From: Streptomyces asoensis
Lineage (GTDB): Bacteria; Actinomycetota; Actinomycetes; Streptomycetales; Streptomycetaceae
Length of the DNA: 64,000 nucleotides
NCBI RefSeq assembly: GCF_013085465.1
Contig: NZ_CP049838.1
Span: 2,914,001 to 2,978,000 of the forward strand
Direction of reading: 5' to 3'
Shown here: one piece after another, positions 53,262-63,005 of the stretch
Position numbering within the stretch: the stretch's first letter is position 1
How the letters are laid out: each line of letters starts with the position of its first letter
Program-made: the position numbers and the translations under genes
Notes under the pieces: model-generated
Database searches by the model: none
Told to the model about the DNA's origin: nothing
Seen by the model: the letters and a program-made list of their open reading frames with translations, nothing else

Positions 53262-54070
53262 GACTTCTTGGCCTTTGCGGTCCGAGCGGCGACCCAGACG
53301 GCGACCGCGATCAGGGCACCGAGACCGAAGATCCAGGCGAACAGGCCCTCACTGACCGGCCCGAGGCCGCCCAGCTCCAGACCACCGGGGTTGTTCGTCT
53401 CGTCGCTGTTGACCGCGTGCAGGTACGCGATGATGTCCTTCTTGTTCTGCTCCGACAGGGTGGTGTCGGGGAAGGAAGGCATGTTCTGCGGGCCGGTCTG
53501 CATGGCCTCGTAGATGTGCTTCGGGTCCACGCCCTCGAGGGTCGGGGCGTACTTGCCCTTGGTGAGGGCACCGCCCTTGCCGGTGAAGTTGTGGCACTGC
53601 GCGCAGTTGGTGCGGAACAGCTCGCCACCCTTGGCGATGTCCGCGCCCTCCGGGCCGTACTCGGCGTCGGTCGGGACGGACGGGCCGGCGCCCAGGGAGG
53701 AGATGAACGCGGCGAGCTGGTCGATCTCGGCCTGCGTGTAGATGACCTTCTTCGCGGGCACCTGGGCGCCCTGCGAGGTAGCCGCGGGCATACGCCCGGT
53801 GCCGACCTGGAAGTCGACGGCCGCGGCGCCCACGCCGACCAGGCTCGGGCCGTCGGAGGTCCCCTGACCGCCGGTGCCGTGGCAGCTTGCGCAGCCAACG
53901 GCGTAGAGCTTCTTGCCCTCGTCGATGGCGAGGGACTGGGCGGTGTCGTCTGCCTGTGCCTTGCTCGCGGGCGCGAACGCGGCGTACAGCCCCCCGGTAG
54001 CCGCCAGCGCGAGGAGTAGGACGACGAGCGCCGCCAGCGGATGGCGTCGTCGTACGGAGAGCTTTTTCAC
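53258..54070 (-). CDS. qcrC: Diheme cytochrome c subunit QcrC
   Basis: 270-aa membrane-anchored diheme cytochrome c. An N-terminal signal anchor (LAALVVLLLALAATGGLYAAF) is followed by two c-type hemes (CASCHGTGGQG and CAQCHNFTGKGG). A C-terminal helix (LFAWIFGLGALIAVAVWVAA) is present. Met axial ligands lie in MPAATS and MPSFPD. In actinobacteria it replaces soluble cytochrome c and connects the bcc complex to the aa3 oxidase. Confidence 0.96.
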   Translation of the reverse strand: MKKLSVRRRHPLAALVVLLLALAATGGLYAAFAPASKAQADDTAQSLAIDEGKKLYAVGCASCHGTGGQGTSDGPSLVGVGAAAVDFQVGTGRMPAATSQGAQVPAKKVIYTQAEIDQLAAFISSLGAGPSVPTDAEYGPEGADIAKGGELFRTNCAQCHNFTGKGGALTKGKYAPTLEGVDPKHIYEAMQTGPQNMPSFPDTTLSEQNKKDIIAYLHAVNSDETNNPGGLELGGLGPVSEGLFAWIFGLGALIAVAVWVAARTAKAKKS

Positions 54071-54135
54071 GGATTACCCCGGTGTCAGGATCTTCTGCGT
54101 CGATGCTTGGGATGTGCGGGAGCGAGCGTGCCCGG

Positions 54136-54756
54136 CTACTTGATCATGTAGATCGTGGCGAAGAGGCCGATCCAGACGACGTCGACGAAGTGCCAGTAGT
54201 AGGACACGACGATGGCCGCGGTCGCCTGCTCGTGGGTGAACCTCTTGGCCGCGTAGGTGCGCCCGAGGACGAACAGGAAGGCGATGAGGCCGCCCGTCAC
54301 GTGCATGCCGTGGAAGCCGGTGGTCAGGTAGAACACCGAGCCGTACGGGTCGGAGGAGAGCGAGAGCCCGTCCTTCTTCACCAGCTCCGTGTACTCGAAG
54401 ATCTGACCGCCGATGAAGATCGCACCCATGATGAAGGTGACGATGAACCACATCCTGAGCTTCTTCACGTCACCGCGCTCGGCGGCGAAGACGCCGAGCT
54501 GGCAGGTGAGGGAGGAGAGCACCAGGATCGTGGTGTTGGTGGCCGAGAACGGGAAGTTCAGGGCCTCGGCCATTTCCTTCCAGTGATCAGGACCCGTCAC
54601 CGATCGCAGGGTGAAGTACATCGCGAAGAGGGCCGCGAAGAACATCAGCTCGGAGCTCAGCCAGATGATGGTTCCGACGCTGGTGAGGTTCGGCCGATTG
54701 ACCGACGGGTGCGCGTGCCCGGTTTCTACTGTCGTTGCTGTCGCCACGACCGACAT
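54136..54756 (-). CDS. ctaE: Cytochrome c oxidase subunit III
   Basis: 206-aa integral membrane protein with five helices. Family segments are [37 protein letters not shown] and [16 protein letters not shown]. It starts the ctaE-qcrC-qcrA-qcrB operon, 65 nt upstream of qcrC. Subunit III is placed with the bcc genes, not with ctaC/ctaD, the arrangement typical of actinobacterial supercomplexes. Confidence 0.95.
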   Translation of the reverse strand: MSVVATATTVETGHAHPSVNRPNLTSVGTIIWLSSELMFFAALFAMYFTLRSVTGPDHWKEMAEALNFPFSATNTTILVLSSLTCQLGVFAAERGDVKKLRMWFIVTFIMGAIFIGGQIFEYTELVKKDGLSLSSDPYGSVFYLTTGFHGMHVTGGLIAFLFVLGRTYAAKRFTHEQATAAIVVSYYWHFVDVVWIGLFATIYMIK

Positions 54757-54860
54757 TATGTCGGTCCCTTATCCCGCCCTCACTCCGGGGGGTGCCGTTC
54801 GGAGTGTTCGCACCGTGTGTACTGCCCGTATGGCCCATCGAAGTGGTGTTCCAACCGGTG

Positions 54861-54887
54861 TTGACGACGTGTTCAAGGGAGTAGCAT
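54861..54887 (+). promoter_or_regulatory. Weak promoter candidate of the pseudo-receiver gene
   Basis: TTGACG and TAGCAT are separated by only 15 nt, shorter than optimal, upstream of ATG 54935 (GGAGGAAG ribosome site). Confidence 0.25.
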
Positions 54888-54934
54888 CCGCGACATCGGT
54901 TCTGTCCGTACGACGCTGATGTCACGGAGGAAGC

Positions 54935-55339
54935 ATGCAGGCGACCGCCACGGTGCTGGTCTACAGCGACGACTCCAACACCCGCGAGCAGGTCCGGCTC
55001 GCGACGGGGCGCAGGCCCGCGCCGGACGTCCCCGTGGTGGAGTTCCTGGAGTGCGCGACGCCTGCGGCGGTGGTGCGAGAGCTGGACAGGGGCGGCATCG
55101 ACGTCGTCGTCCTGGACGGCGAGGCCGCGCCCATGGGAGGCATGGGGCTGTGCCGGCAGATCAAGGACGAGGTGTTCCAGTGCCCGCCGGTGCTTCTGCT
55201 CATCGGGCGGCCCCAGGACGCCTGGCTCGCCACCTGGAGCCGCGCTGACGCGGCTGTGACGCTGCCTGTGGAGCCCGTGGAGTTCGCTTCGGCCCTGGCG
55301 TCCCTGCTGCGGCGCAAGAGCCTTCAGCAGAGCGCCTGA
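54935..55339 (+). CDS. Orphan pseudo-receiver domain protein
   Basis: 134-aa protein with a response-regulator receiver-like fold only. The acidic pair is in LVYSDDSN; the expected phospho-Asp is in DVVVLDGEAAPMGG. The usual Thr/Ser and Lys positions are occupied by LIG and by ADAAVTLPVEP, so the conserved switch Lys is absent. It has no output domain. ATG 54935 has GGAGGAAG upstream. It is divergent from ctaE, in the middle of the respiratory cluster, so a protein-protein regulatory role there is possible but unproven. Confidence 0.82.
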   Translation: MQATATVLVYSDDSNTREQVRLATGRRPAPDVPVVEFLECATPAAVVRELDRGGIDVVVLDGEAAPMGGMGLCRQIKDEVFQCPPVLLLIGRPQDAWLATWSRADAAVTLPVEPVEFASALASLLRRKSLQQSA

Positions 55340-55349
55340 CGGGGGCGGA

Positions 55350-55373
55350 GGGGCGTGGGGTTCCCCGCGCCCC
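55350..55373. terminator. Bidirectional terminator between convergent genes
   Basis: GGGGCGTGGGG/CCCCGCGCCCC form an 11-bp stem (one G-T wobble) with a 2-nt loop. It stands between the pseudo-receiver and the L,D-transpeptidase, whose 3' ends face it. Confidence 0.75.
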
Positions 55374-55382
55374 CGGCCATGC

Positions 55383-56636
55383 CTACACCGCCGCAGGCCG
55401 CAGCCTCGACGTGTCCTGCTCCGTCTTCTGCTTGCCGCCCGTCAGCGCGCTGCCCTTGGTCCACTTCTTCCAGTCCAGGTTCCAGTCGCCGAAGCCGTTG
55501 CCGAAGGTCTCCATCGTGTCGCCGTAGCTGTTGACGACCTGGACGACGTCGCCCTGGCGGATGTTGTCGAAGAACCACTCGGCGTTGGACGTGCTCATGC
55601 CGGTGCAGCCGTGGCTGACGTTCGCGTACCCCTGGGAGCCCACGGACCAGGGGGCGGCGTGCACGTACTCGCCGCTCCAGGTGACGCGGGTGGCGTAGTA
55701 CACGGGCAGGTCGTAGGACTCCGAGGAGCCCTCCGCGATGCCGACGGAGGTGCCGCGCATCCGTACGAAGTACTCCTTGCCCAGGACGACCTTGACGCCG
55801 TTGCGGGTCTCGAAGCCGGGCTTGCCGGTGGTGACGGGGATCTGGTTGATCTCCTCGTTGTTCTTGAAGACCGTCATGGAGTGCGACGACGCGTCCGTGA
55901 CGGCGATGACCCGGTCGCCGATCGTGAGCTTGAGGTCCTTCGTGGGACCGCCCCACAGCCGGTCGCTGATCTTGATGCCGTCCAGGTTGCTGTGCACCCG
56001 GAGGGTGGCGTGGGCGGGCCAGTACTCCTGGGGCCGGTAGTGGAGTTCCTTGTCGTCCACCCAGTGCCAGCCGCCCTGCACGGACGGCGTCGAGTCGACC
56101 TTGAGGGCGCGTTCGACGACGGCCCGCTGGGCAGGGTCCTTGATGGGCTGGTCCAGCTTGGCGGTGACGGGCTGGCCGACGCCGTACTCGCCCGCCTGGG
56201 GGCCGAACTCGACCCCCAGGCGCTTCTTCGAGGTGGGCTTGCCGGTGTCGAAGGTGAGCACCCGGCGGCCGGGGGCGCCGTCGTCGTCCTCGGTGCTCAC
56301 GCGGACCGTGTAGTGGGCGCTCGCGGCCAGCGGCTCGGTGCTGTGCCAGCGGCTGCCGTCGGCGGCGAGTTCGCCCGCCACGTAACGGCCTGCGTCGTCC
56401 ACGGCGGTGACGTCCGTGATGCGGTCGTCGTCCTCCGCGATGACCTCCAGGGGCTTGTCCGGGTCGGACTTCTTCCCGTCGCCACCGAGGTTGTTGAAGG
56501 AGATCTGGTCCGTCGCGTCGTAGGGGCGCGCGGAGAGCGGGTTGCCGTCCGAGCCGCAGGCGCTTGCGACCGCGCCCAGGGCGATCACCAGCAGGGTGCA
56601 GCCCACGACGGTACGAGGGCGGGGTACGTGGCTCAT
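55383..56636 (-). CDS. Lipoprotein L,D-transpeptidase (YkuD/ErfK)
   Basis: 417-aa lipoprotein. Signal peptide with lipobox near LGAVASACGS. Two Ig-like beta domains (about 50-260) precede the YkuD catalytic domain. Its motif is VHAAPWSVGSQGYANVSHGCTGMS, with the nucleophile Cys in SHGC. It makes 3-3 cross-links in peptidoglycan. The architecture resembles mycobacterial Ldt. ATG 56636 is standard. It lies in the gap between the qcr and cta blocks. Confidence 0.94.
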   Translation of the reverse strand: MSHVPRPRTVVGCTLLVIALGAVASACGSDGNPLSARPYDATDQISFNNLGGDGKKSDPDKPLEVIAEDDDRITDVTAVDDAGRYVAGELAADGSRWHSTEPLAASAHYTVRVSTEDDDGAPGRRVLTFDTGKPTSKKRLGVEFGPQAGEYGVGQPVTAKLDQPIKDPAQRAVVERALKVDSTPSVQGGWHWVDDKELHYRPQEYWPAHATLRVHSNLDGIKISDRLWGGPTKDLKLTIGDRVIAVTDASSHSMTVFKNNEEINQIPVTTGKPGFETRNGVKVVLGKEYFVRMRGTSVGIAEGSSESYDLPVYYATRVTWSGEYVHAAPWSVGSQGYANVSHGCTGMSTSNAEWFFDNIRQGDVVQVVNSYGDTMETFGNGFGDWNLDWKKWTKGSALTGGKQKTEQDTSRLRPAAV

Positions 56637-56713
56637 GGCTTCACGCTAGGGAGCCGCGTCGGCCGCGGCGCGCTGAGTGACACGGACGGAGGAGCTCCGT
56701 TGCGGCAAAAGCA

Positions 56714-56749
56714 TGAGCCCGGACCCTCCTGACGGAGTGTCCGGGCTCA
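56714..56749 (-). terminator. Terminator of the ctaC-ctaD-ctaF operon
   Basis: TGAGCCCGGAC/GTCCGGGCTCA, 11-bp perfect arms with an inner CTCC/GGAG stem, lies just beyond the ctaF stop. Confidence 0.85.
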
Positions 56750-56767
56750 GCCTGCGTTCAGCACGTG

Positions 56768-57166
56768 CTACTGGGTGCGGCTCTCACCGCGGTAGTACTC
56801 GAAGACCCAGCCCCAGAGACCGATGAGGATCAGCGGCAGGGAGAAGTACAGCAGCCACCAGCCGACAGCGACCCCGAGGAAGGCCAGGGCGCCGCCGATG
56901 CCCAGCGACAGCGGCTGCCAGCTGTGCGGGCTGAAGAAGCCCAGCTCGCCGGCGTCGTCCGCGACGTCCGCCTCCTTGTTGTCCTGCGCGCCCGCGTCGA
57001 CCCGCCGGGCGGTGAAGCCCAGGTAGAAGCCGATCATGATGCACAGGCCGAAGGCCAGGAAGAGGGCCGTGGTACCGGCCGGCTCCTTCGACCACACGCC
57101 ATAGACGATCGCCATGACGAGGACGAAGACGCTCAGCCAGACGAACATCTTGCCCTGGATCTTCAC
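56768..57166 (-). CDS. ctaF: Cytochrome c oxidase subunit IV (CtaF)
   Basis: 132-aa membrane protein with four helices typical of actinobacterial subunit IV. It begins [26 protein letters not shown] and has conserved [25 protein letters not shown] 57166 overlaps the ctaD stop by 4 nt. It has no redox groups and stabilises the oxidase. Confidence 0.93.
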   Translation of the reverse strand: MKIQGKMFVWLSVFVLVMAIVYGVWSKEPAGTTALFLAFGLCIMIGFYLGFTARRVDAGAQDNKEADVADDAGELGFFSPHSWQPLSLGIGGALAFLGVAVGWWLLYFSLPLILIGLWGWVFEYYRGESRTQ

Positions 57167-58899
57167 TTGCCGGCCTCCTTGCTGCCCGAGATGGCACTGG
57201 CACCGTGGCCGGCGTGCTCCAGCTGCTCGAGCGCGGCGATCTCGGGGTGGTGCAGGTCGAACGCCGGGGATTCACTGCGGATCCGCGGCAGGGTGAGGAA
57301 GTTGTGGCGCGGCGGCGGGCAGGAGGTGGCCCACTCCAGGGAGCGGCCGTAGCCCCACGGGTCGTCGACGCCGACCGGCTTGCCGTACTTGGCGGTCTTC
57401 CACACGTTGTAGAAGAACGGCAGGACGGACAGACCGAGGACGAACGAGCTGATCGTCGAGATCGTGTTCAGGGCGGTGAAGCCGTCGGCCGCCAGGTAGT
57501 CGGCGTACCGACGCGGCATGCCCTCCGCGCCCAGCCAGTGCTGGACCAGGAAGGTGCCGTGGAAGCCGACGAACAGCGTCCAGAAGGTGATCTTGCCGAG
57601 GCGCTCGTCGAGCATCTTGCCGGTGAACTTCGGCCACCAGAAGTGGAAGCCGGAGAACATCGCGAAGACGACGGTGCCGAAGACGACGTAGTGGAAGTGC
57701 GCCACCACGAAGTACGAGTCGGACACATGGAAGTCCATCGGCGGCGAGGCCAGGATGACGCCGGTCAGACCACCGAAGGTGAAGGTGATGAGGAAGCCCG
57801 TCGCCCACAGCATCGGTGTCTCGAAGGACAGCGAGCCCTTCCACATCGTTCCGATCCAGTTGAAGAACTTCACACCGGTAGGCACGGCGATGAGGAACGT
57901 CATGAAGGAGAAGAACGGGAGCAGCACGCCACCCGTGACGTACATGTGGTGCGCCCACACCGTCACGGACAGACCGGCGATCGAGATGGTCGCGGCGATC
58001 AGGCCCATGTAGCCGAACATCGGCTTGCGGGAGAACACCGGGATCACTTCGGAAATGATTCCGAAGAATGGTAGGGCGATGATGTACACCTCTGGATGGC
58101 CGAAGAACCAGAAGAGGTGTTGCCACAGCAACGCGCCGCCGTTGGCCGCGTCGAAGACATGGGCACCGAACTTGCGGTCCGCCTCCAGGGCGAACAGCGC
58201 GGCCGCGAGGACCGGGAAGGCCAGCAGGACCAGGACACCGGTCAGCAGGACGTTCCAGGTGAAGATCGGCATCCGGAACATCGTCATGCCGGGCGCGCGC
58301 ATGCAGATGATCGTGGTGATGAAGTTGACCGAGCCGAGGATGGTGCCGAAGCCGGAGAAGGCCAGACCCATGATCCACATGTCGGCGCCGATGCCGGGGC
58401 TGCGGACCGCGTCCGACAGCGGGGCGTAGGCGAACCAGCCGAAGTCGGCCGCACCCTGCGGGGTGAGGAAGCCTGCCACCGCGATCAGCGAGCCGAACAG
58501 GTAGAGCCAGTAGGCGAACATGTTCAGCCGCGGGAAGGCGACGTCCGGCGCGCCGATCTGGAGCGGCATGATCCAGTTCGTGAAGCCGGCGAACAGCGGC
58601 GTCGCGAACATCAGCAGCATGATCGTGCCGTGCATCGTGAACGCCTGGTTGAACTGCTCGTTCGACATGATCTGCAAGCCCGGTCGGGCGAGCTCGGCGC
58701 GCATGAGGAGCGCCATGACGCCACCGATGCAGAAGAACGCGAACGACGTGACCAGGTACAACGTACCGATGGTCTTGTGGTCGGTGGTCGTCAGCCACTT
58801 CACCACGACGTTGCCGGGCTGCTTGCGCCTGACCGGCAGCTCGTTCTCGTACGAGTCCTCAGCTGCGGAGGCACCCTGGGGTTCGTTGAGGATGCTCAC
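57163..58899 (-). CDS. ctaD: Cytochrome c oxidase subunit I
   Basis: 578-aa aa3 oxidase subunit with 12 helices. Heme and copper ligands are visible: [12 protein letters not shown] (low-spin heme His), [12 protein letters not shown] (CuB His plus cross-linked Tyr), WAHHMYVTG (two CuB His), and [11 protein letters not shown] (heme a3 and a His). GTG 58899 overlaps the ctaC stop (GTGA). It reduces oxygen to water and pumps protons. Confidence 0.96.
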   Translation of the reverse strand: MSILNEPQGASAAEDSYENELPVRRKQPGNVVVKWLTTTDHKTIGTLYLVTSFAFFCIGGVMALLMRAELARPGLQIMSNEQFNQAFTMHGTIMLLMFATPLFAGFTNWIMPLQIGAPDVAFPRLNMFAYWLYLFGSLIAVAGFLTPQGAADFGWFAYAPLSDAVRSPGIGADMWIMGLAFSGFGTILGSVNFITTIICMRAPGMTMFRMPIFTWNVLLTGVLVLLAFPVLAAALFALEADRKFGAHVFDAANGGALLWQHLFWFFGHPEVYIIALPFFGIISEVIPVFSRKPMFGYMGLIAATISIAGLSVTVWAHHMYVTGGVLLPFFSFMTFLIAVPTGVKFFNWIGTMWKGSLSFETPMLWATGFLITFTFGGLTGVILASPPMDFHVSDSYFVVAHFHYVVFGTVVFAMFSGFHFWWPKFTGKMLDERLGKITFWTLFVGFHGTFLVQHWLGAEGMPRRYADYLAADGFTALNTISTISSFVLGLSVLPFFYNVWKTAKYGKPVGVDDPWGYGRSLEWATSCPPPRHNFLTLPRIRSESPAFDLHHPEIAALEQLEHAGHGASAISGSKEAGK

Positions 58900-59855
58900 A
58901 GGTTGTTCGTCTCCCGGTTCTTCTCGTGGCTCGTCTGCTCGATGCCCGCGGGAACGTAACCGGTCTGCCCCTTCTTCACGAGGTCCTTGAGGTGCTGCTC
59001 GTAGCGCTCCTGGGAGACGACCTTCACGTTGAAGAGCATCCGGGAGTGGTCGACGCCGCAAAGCTCGGCGCACTTGCCCAGGTAGGTGCCCTCCTTGTTG
59101 GGGGTCACCTGGAAGGAGTTGGTGTGGCCCGGGATGACGTCCTGCTTCATCAGGAACGGCACCACCCAGAAGGAGTGGATGACGTCACGCGAGGTGAGGA
59201 CGAAGCGGACCGTCTTGCCCTCAGGGAGCCAGAGGGTCGGGCCGGGGTTGTTGGTCTGCGGGTTCCGCTCACCGGGAGTACCGCAGGTGTAGACGCCGCC
59301 GGCGTTGTCGGGGAAGTCCGTCTTGAACCGGTCCGGGATCGCGGCCAGGTTCTTGTCGGTCTTCGCGTCCCCGTCGGAACCGTCGACGCTCTCGATGTAG
59401 TTGAAGCACCAGCTCCACTGGAAGCCGACCACGTTCACCGTGACGTCGGGCTTCTTGTCGAGGCTCAGCAGCTTCGACTCGTCACGGGCCGTGAAGTAGA
59501 ACAGCACCGAGACGATGATGATCGGAACCACCGTGTACAGCGCCTCGATGGGCATGTTGTACCGGGTCTGCGGAGGAACTTCGACCTTTGTGCGGCTGCG
59601 CCGGTGGAAGAAAGCACTCCACAGGATCAGGCCCCACACCAGCACGCCGGTGGCCAGCGCGGCTGCCCATGAGCCCTGCCACAGGGAGAGGATCCGCGGA
59701 GCCTCTTCTGTGACCGGGGTGGGCATACCAAGGCGGGGGAAGTCCTTGTATGTGCAACCGGTGGCGGTCGCCAGGACCAGGCCCGCGGTCATTGCCTGGA
59801 GCAGCTTCCGCCGCATCGGGCGCCGCGGCGAGCGGTCGGAGCCGTTGGGACTCAC
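58896..59855 (-). CDS. ctaC: Cytochrome c oxidase subunit II
   Basis: 319-aa lipoprotein-type subunit II. The signal sequence has a lipobox ([13 protein letters not shown]). Two membrane helices are followed by the CuA domain with [20 protein letters not shown] (two Cys, His, Met). Lengthening insert [18 protein letters not shown] is characteristic of actinobacteria. GTG 59855 with GGGAAGG upstream is used; an open frame continues to 59963 without a better start. Confidence 0.92.
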   Translation of the reverse strand: MSPNGSDRSPRRPMRRKLLQAMTAGLVLATATGCTYKDFPRLGMPTPVTEEAPRILSLWQGSWAAALATGVLVWGLILWSAFFHRRSRTKVEVPPQTRYNMPIEALYTVVPIIIVSVLFYFTARDESKLLSLDKKPDVTVNVVGFQWSWCFNYIESVDGSDGDAKTDKNLAAIPDRFKTDFPDNAGGVYTCGTPGERNPQTNNPGPTLWLPEGKTVRFVLTSRDVIHSFWVVPFLMKQDVIPGHTNSFQVTPNKEGTYLGKCAELCGVDHSRMLFNVKVVSQERYEQHLKDLVKKGQTGYVPAGIEQTSHEKNRETNNL

Positions 59856-60177
59856 GTAGCGCCTTCCCGAGAGTCTCGCCCGCGCGGTTGGCTGCGGCCT
59901 GCCTTCTCGCGGGTCGGTCGCCGCCCTGCGTCGGGCAGGGGTTTGGATGTTTATGCGGACCAAACCCTAGCCGACGCCCTCCGGGGGTTCGCGGGGAGGG
60001 TGGCATACGCGCCGCGGGTCACCCCGAAGGGGTGGGGAGGGGCGCCTAATAGGTCGTCAATGCGGGTTGTGTGGTGACTCCGGGCCGGTGGGGGCCATTC
60101 GCACCCACGCGGCGGAGCCGCTGGTCGAAACAGTCCCGAGCGCCCTGGGTGGGTCACCGGCGTTCTAACGTTGGGGT

Positions 60178-61560
60178 GTGTCCTACTTCGACGCCGCATC
60201 CGCCGCTCCCCTGCACCCCGTCGCCCGTCAGGCCCTGTTGGCATCGCTCGACGAGGGGTGGGCCGATCCTGCTCGGCTGTACCGCGAGGGGCGGCGGGCA
60301 CGGATGCTGTTGGACGCCGCCCGTGAGGCGGCCGCCGAGGCGGTGGGTTGCCGACCGGACGAACTGGTCTTCACCTCCTCGGGAACGCGGGCCGTTCACA
60401 GCGGGATCGCGGGCGCGCTGGCCGGGCGCCGACGGGTCGGACGTCACCTGATCGTGTCAGCCGTCGAACACTCCTCGGTACTCCATTCGGCCGAGGCGTT
60501 CGAGGCGGAGGGCGGGACGGCGACCCGGGTGCCGGTGGCCCGGACCGGTGCGGTCGCCGTCGAGTCGTACGCCGACGCCCTGCGCCCGGACAGCGCGCTC
60601 GCCTGTCTCCAGTCGGCCAACCACGAGGTGGGGACCGAGCAGCCGGTGGCGGCCGTGGCCGAGCTGTGCCGGGAGGCGGGGGTGCCGCTGCTGGTGGACG
60701 CGGCGCAGTCGCTCGGCTGGGGGCCGGTGGAGGGGCCCTGGTCGCTGCTGGCGGCGAGCGCGCACAAGTGGGGCGGGCCCTCCGGGGTGGGGGTGCTCGC
60801 GGTGCGCAAGGGGGTGCGCTTCGCCGTCCAAGGGCCGGTGGACGAGCGGGAGTCGGGGCGAGCGGCCGGGTTCGAGAACATTCCGGCGATCGTGGCCGCG
60901 GCGGCCTCGCTGCGGGCGGTGCGGGCGGAGGCGGCGGCCGAGGCGGTACGGCTGCGGGAGCTGACGGCGCGGATCCGGGCGCGGGTGGCGGCCGTCGTAC
61001 CGGACGTGGAGGTCGTCGGGGATCCGCTACGGCGGCTGCCGGGGATCGTCACCTTCTCCTGTCTGTACGTCGACGGGGAGGCGCTGCTGCACGAGTTGGA
61101 CCGGGAGGGGTTCTCCGTCTCCTCCGGGTCGTCCTGCACCAGCAGCACGCTGACGCCCAGCCATGTGCTGAGGGCGATGGGGGTGCTGAGTGAGGGAAAC
61201 GTGCGGGTTTCGTTGCCGACGGGAGTCGCCGAGGAGGATGTCGAGCGGTTCCTCGCCGTGCTGCCGGGGGCGGTGGCGGGGGTGCGGGAGAAGCTCGGGG
61301 CGCCCGTCGCGGTGACCGATGCCGATGTACGCGGCGACGAGCTCGTCGTGGACGCGCTGGGCAAGCGGTGTCCGATTCCCGTCATCGAGCTGGCGAAGGT
61401 CATCGGGGAGGTGCCGGTCGGGGGCACGGTGCGGGTGCTGTCCGACGACGAGGCGGCCCGGCTGGACATCCCCGCATGGTGCGAGATGCGGGAACAGGAG
61501 TACGTCGGTGAGCAGCCGGCGGACCGAGGCTCGGCCTATGTGGTCCGCCGGCTGTCCTGA
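60178..61560 (+). CDS. Cysteine desulfurase fused to TusA
   Basis: 460-aa two-domain protein. Residues 1-375 form a class V cysteine desulfurase with DAASAAP start, SVEHSSV-like SAVEHSSVLHSAEAF, PLP Lys197 in SAHKWGGPSG, and catalytic Cys320 in SGSSCTSSTLTPSHVL. Residues about 383-445 form a TusA/SirA sulfur-carrier domain with its single Cys398 in DALGKRCPIPVIELAKVIGEVPVGG. In most bacteria IscS and TusA are separate and interact; the fusion predicts direct persulfide relay within one chain. GTG 60178 is 6 nt after a -10 TAACGT (60166-60171), so it is leaderless. The acceptor (tRNA, Moco or other) is unknown. Confidence 0.93.
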   Translation: MSYFDAASAAPLHPVARQALLASLDEGWADPARLYREGRRARMLLDAAREAAAEAVGCRPDELVFTSSGTRAVHSGIAGALAGRRRVGRHLIVSAVEHSSVLHSAEAFEAEGGTATRVPVARTGAVAVESYADALRPDSALACLQSANHEVGTEQPVAAVAELCREAGVPLLVDAAQSLGWGPVEGPWSLLAASAHKWGGPSGVGVLAVRKGVRFAVQGPVDERESGRAAGFENIPAIVAAAASLRAVRAEAAAEAVRLRELTARIRARVAAVVPDVEVVGDPLRRLPGIVTFSCLYVDGEALLHELDREGFSVSSGSSCTSSTLTPSHVLRAMGVLSEGNVRVSLPTGVAEEDVERFLAVLPGAVAGVREKLGAPVAVTDADVRGDELVVDALGKRCPIPVIELAKVIGEVPVGGTVRVLSDDEAARLDIPAWCEMREQEYVGEQPADRGSAYVVRRLS

Positions 61561-61561
61561 G

Positions 61562-62536
61562 TCACGCCAGGTGCTTGCGGACCTCGGTGGCGGCCTCGTC
61601 GCCGTAGGCCTTGGTGAAGCGGTCCATGAAGTGGGCGCGGCGCAGCTGGTACTCCTGGGTGCCGACCGTCTCGATCACGAGGGTGGCGAGCATGCAGCCG
61701 ATCTGCGCGGCGCGCTCGTGGGAGACGCCCCAGGCCAGGCCGGAGAGGAAGCCGGCGCGGAAGGCGTCGCCGACGCCCGTGGGCTCGACCTTGGCCTCCT
61801 CCTCCGGGCAGCCGACCTCGATCGGGTCCTCGCCGGCCCGCTCGATACGGACGCCGCGCGAGCCGAGGGTGGTGACGCGGTGGCCGACCCTGGAGAGGAT
61901 CTCGGCGTCCGTCCAGCCCGTCTTGGACTCGATGAGGCCCTTCTCGTACTCGTTGGAGAACAGGTACGTCGCGCCGTCCAGCAGTATCCGGATCTCGTCG
62001 CCGTTCATACGGGCGATCTGCTGGGAGAAGTCGGCCGCGAAGGGGATCGAGCGGGTACGGCACTCCTCGGTGTGGCGGAGCATCGCCTCCGGGTCGTCGG
62101 CGCCGATCAGGACCAGGTCCAGGCCGCCCACCCGGTCGGCGACGGTCTTCAGCTCGATGAGGCGGGCCTCGCTCATCGCGCCGGTGTAGAAGGAGCCGAT
62201 CTGGTTGTGGTCGGCGTCGGTGGTGCACACGAAGCGGGCCGTGTGCAGGGTCTCGGAGATACGGACCGACCCGGTGTCGACGCCGTGCCGGTCGAGCCAG
62301 GCCCGGTACTCGTCGAAGTCCGCGCCCGCGGCGCCGACCAGGATCGGGTCGGTCCCCAGCTGGCCCATGCCGAAGGCGATGTTCGCGCCCACGCCGCCCC
62401 GGCGCACGTCCAGGTTGTCGACCAGGAAGGAGAGCGAGACCGTGTGCAGCTGGTCCGCGACGAGCTGGTCGGCGAAGCGGCCGGGGAACGTCATGAGGTG
62501 GTCGGTGGCGATGGAGCCGGTGACTGCGATGCGCAC
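61562..62536 (-). CDS. PfkB-family sugar/adenosine kinase
   Basis: 324-aa ribokinase-superfamily kinase. The N-terminal GGVGANIAFGMGQLG and C-terminal EPTGVGDAFRAGFLSGL (anion hole, catalytic Asp) are clear. Its position and sequence fit mycobacterial Rv2202c, an adenosine kinase as I recall. The lid contains LHTARFVCTTDADHNQIGSFYTGAM. Substrate may be adenosine; biochemical proof is not available from sequence. It ends 1 nt from the convergent fusion gene. Confidence 0.88.
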   Translation of the reverse strand: MRIAVTGSIATDHLMTFPGRFADQLVADQLHTVSLSFLVDNLDVRRGGVGANIAFGMGQLGTDPILVGAAGADFDEYRAWLDRHGVDTGSVRISETLHTARFVCTTDADHNQIGSFYTGAMSEARLIELKTVADRVGGLDLVLIGADDPEAMLRHTEECRTRSIPFAADFSQQIARMNGDEIRILLDGATYLFSNEYEKGLIESKTGWTDAEILSRVGHRVTTLGSRGVRIERAGEDPIEVGCPEEEAKVEPTGVGDAFRAGFLSGLAWGVSHERAAQIGCMLATLVIETVGTQEYQLRRAHFMDRFTKAYGDEAATEVRKHLA

Positions 62537-62666
62537 GGCGTGGACTCTCCTGAGGGGAGGGGGATTGACAGTTCACGCTACCCGGTCCACCCGCGCCACT
62601 GAAGCAGCCGAAACTACCCGATAGTAGATCTTTCTTCGCGGGCTCCGGCGTGCATACGGTTCGGCT

Positions 62667-62876
62667 ATGACGAACCTCAAGGTCCACGCCCCCGCTCCGG
62701 CCGACCTCGACGGCGACCTGGCGTCGCTGCGTGGTGACTGCGCCCGGATGGCTCGGCACTGGGCGGCCCCGGAGAAGATCACTTCCCGTCCGGTCTCCCC
62801 GTCACTCATCCTCGGCGTGACCGTTCCGGCGACGTCCGCGCGGCTCCTGGAGGCGATGCCGGACTACGGCAACTAG
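62667..62876 (+). CDS. Small hypothetical protein
   Basis: 69 aa, MTNLKVHAPAPADLDGDLASL, then a moderately hydrophobic tail (SPSLILGVTVPATSARLLEAMPDYGN). No motif is recognised. ATG 62667 lies 6 nt after -10 TACGGT (62655-62660), supporting a leaderless message. The small size leaves moderate doubt that it is real. Confidence 0.5.
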   Translation: MTNLKVHAPAPADLDGDLASLRGDCARMARHWAAPEKITSRPVSPSLILGVTVPATSARLLEAMPDYGN

Positions 62877-63005
62877 GGGTAATCCCTCGATTTCCTTCGG
62901 TACGGCGCTCGGGAGGGAACCGTGCGCTCCCCCGTCGCGTCCCATCGCCGTCCCCCGTAAAGGGGATGTGGGGTACGCCAGCAGGGCAGCCGAAGGAGCG
63001 ATGCG

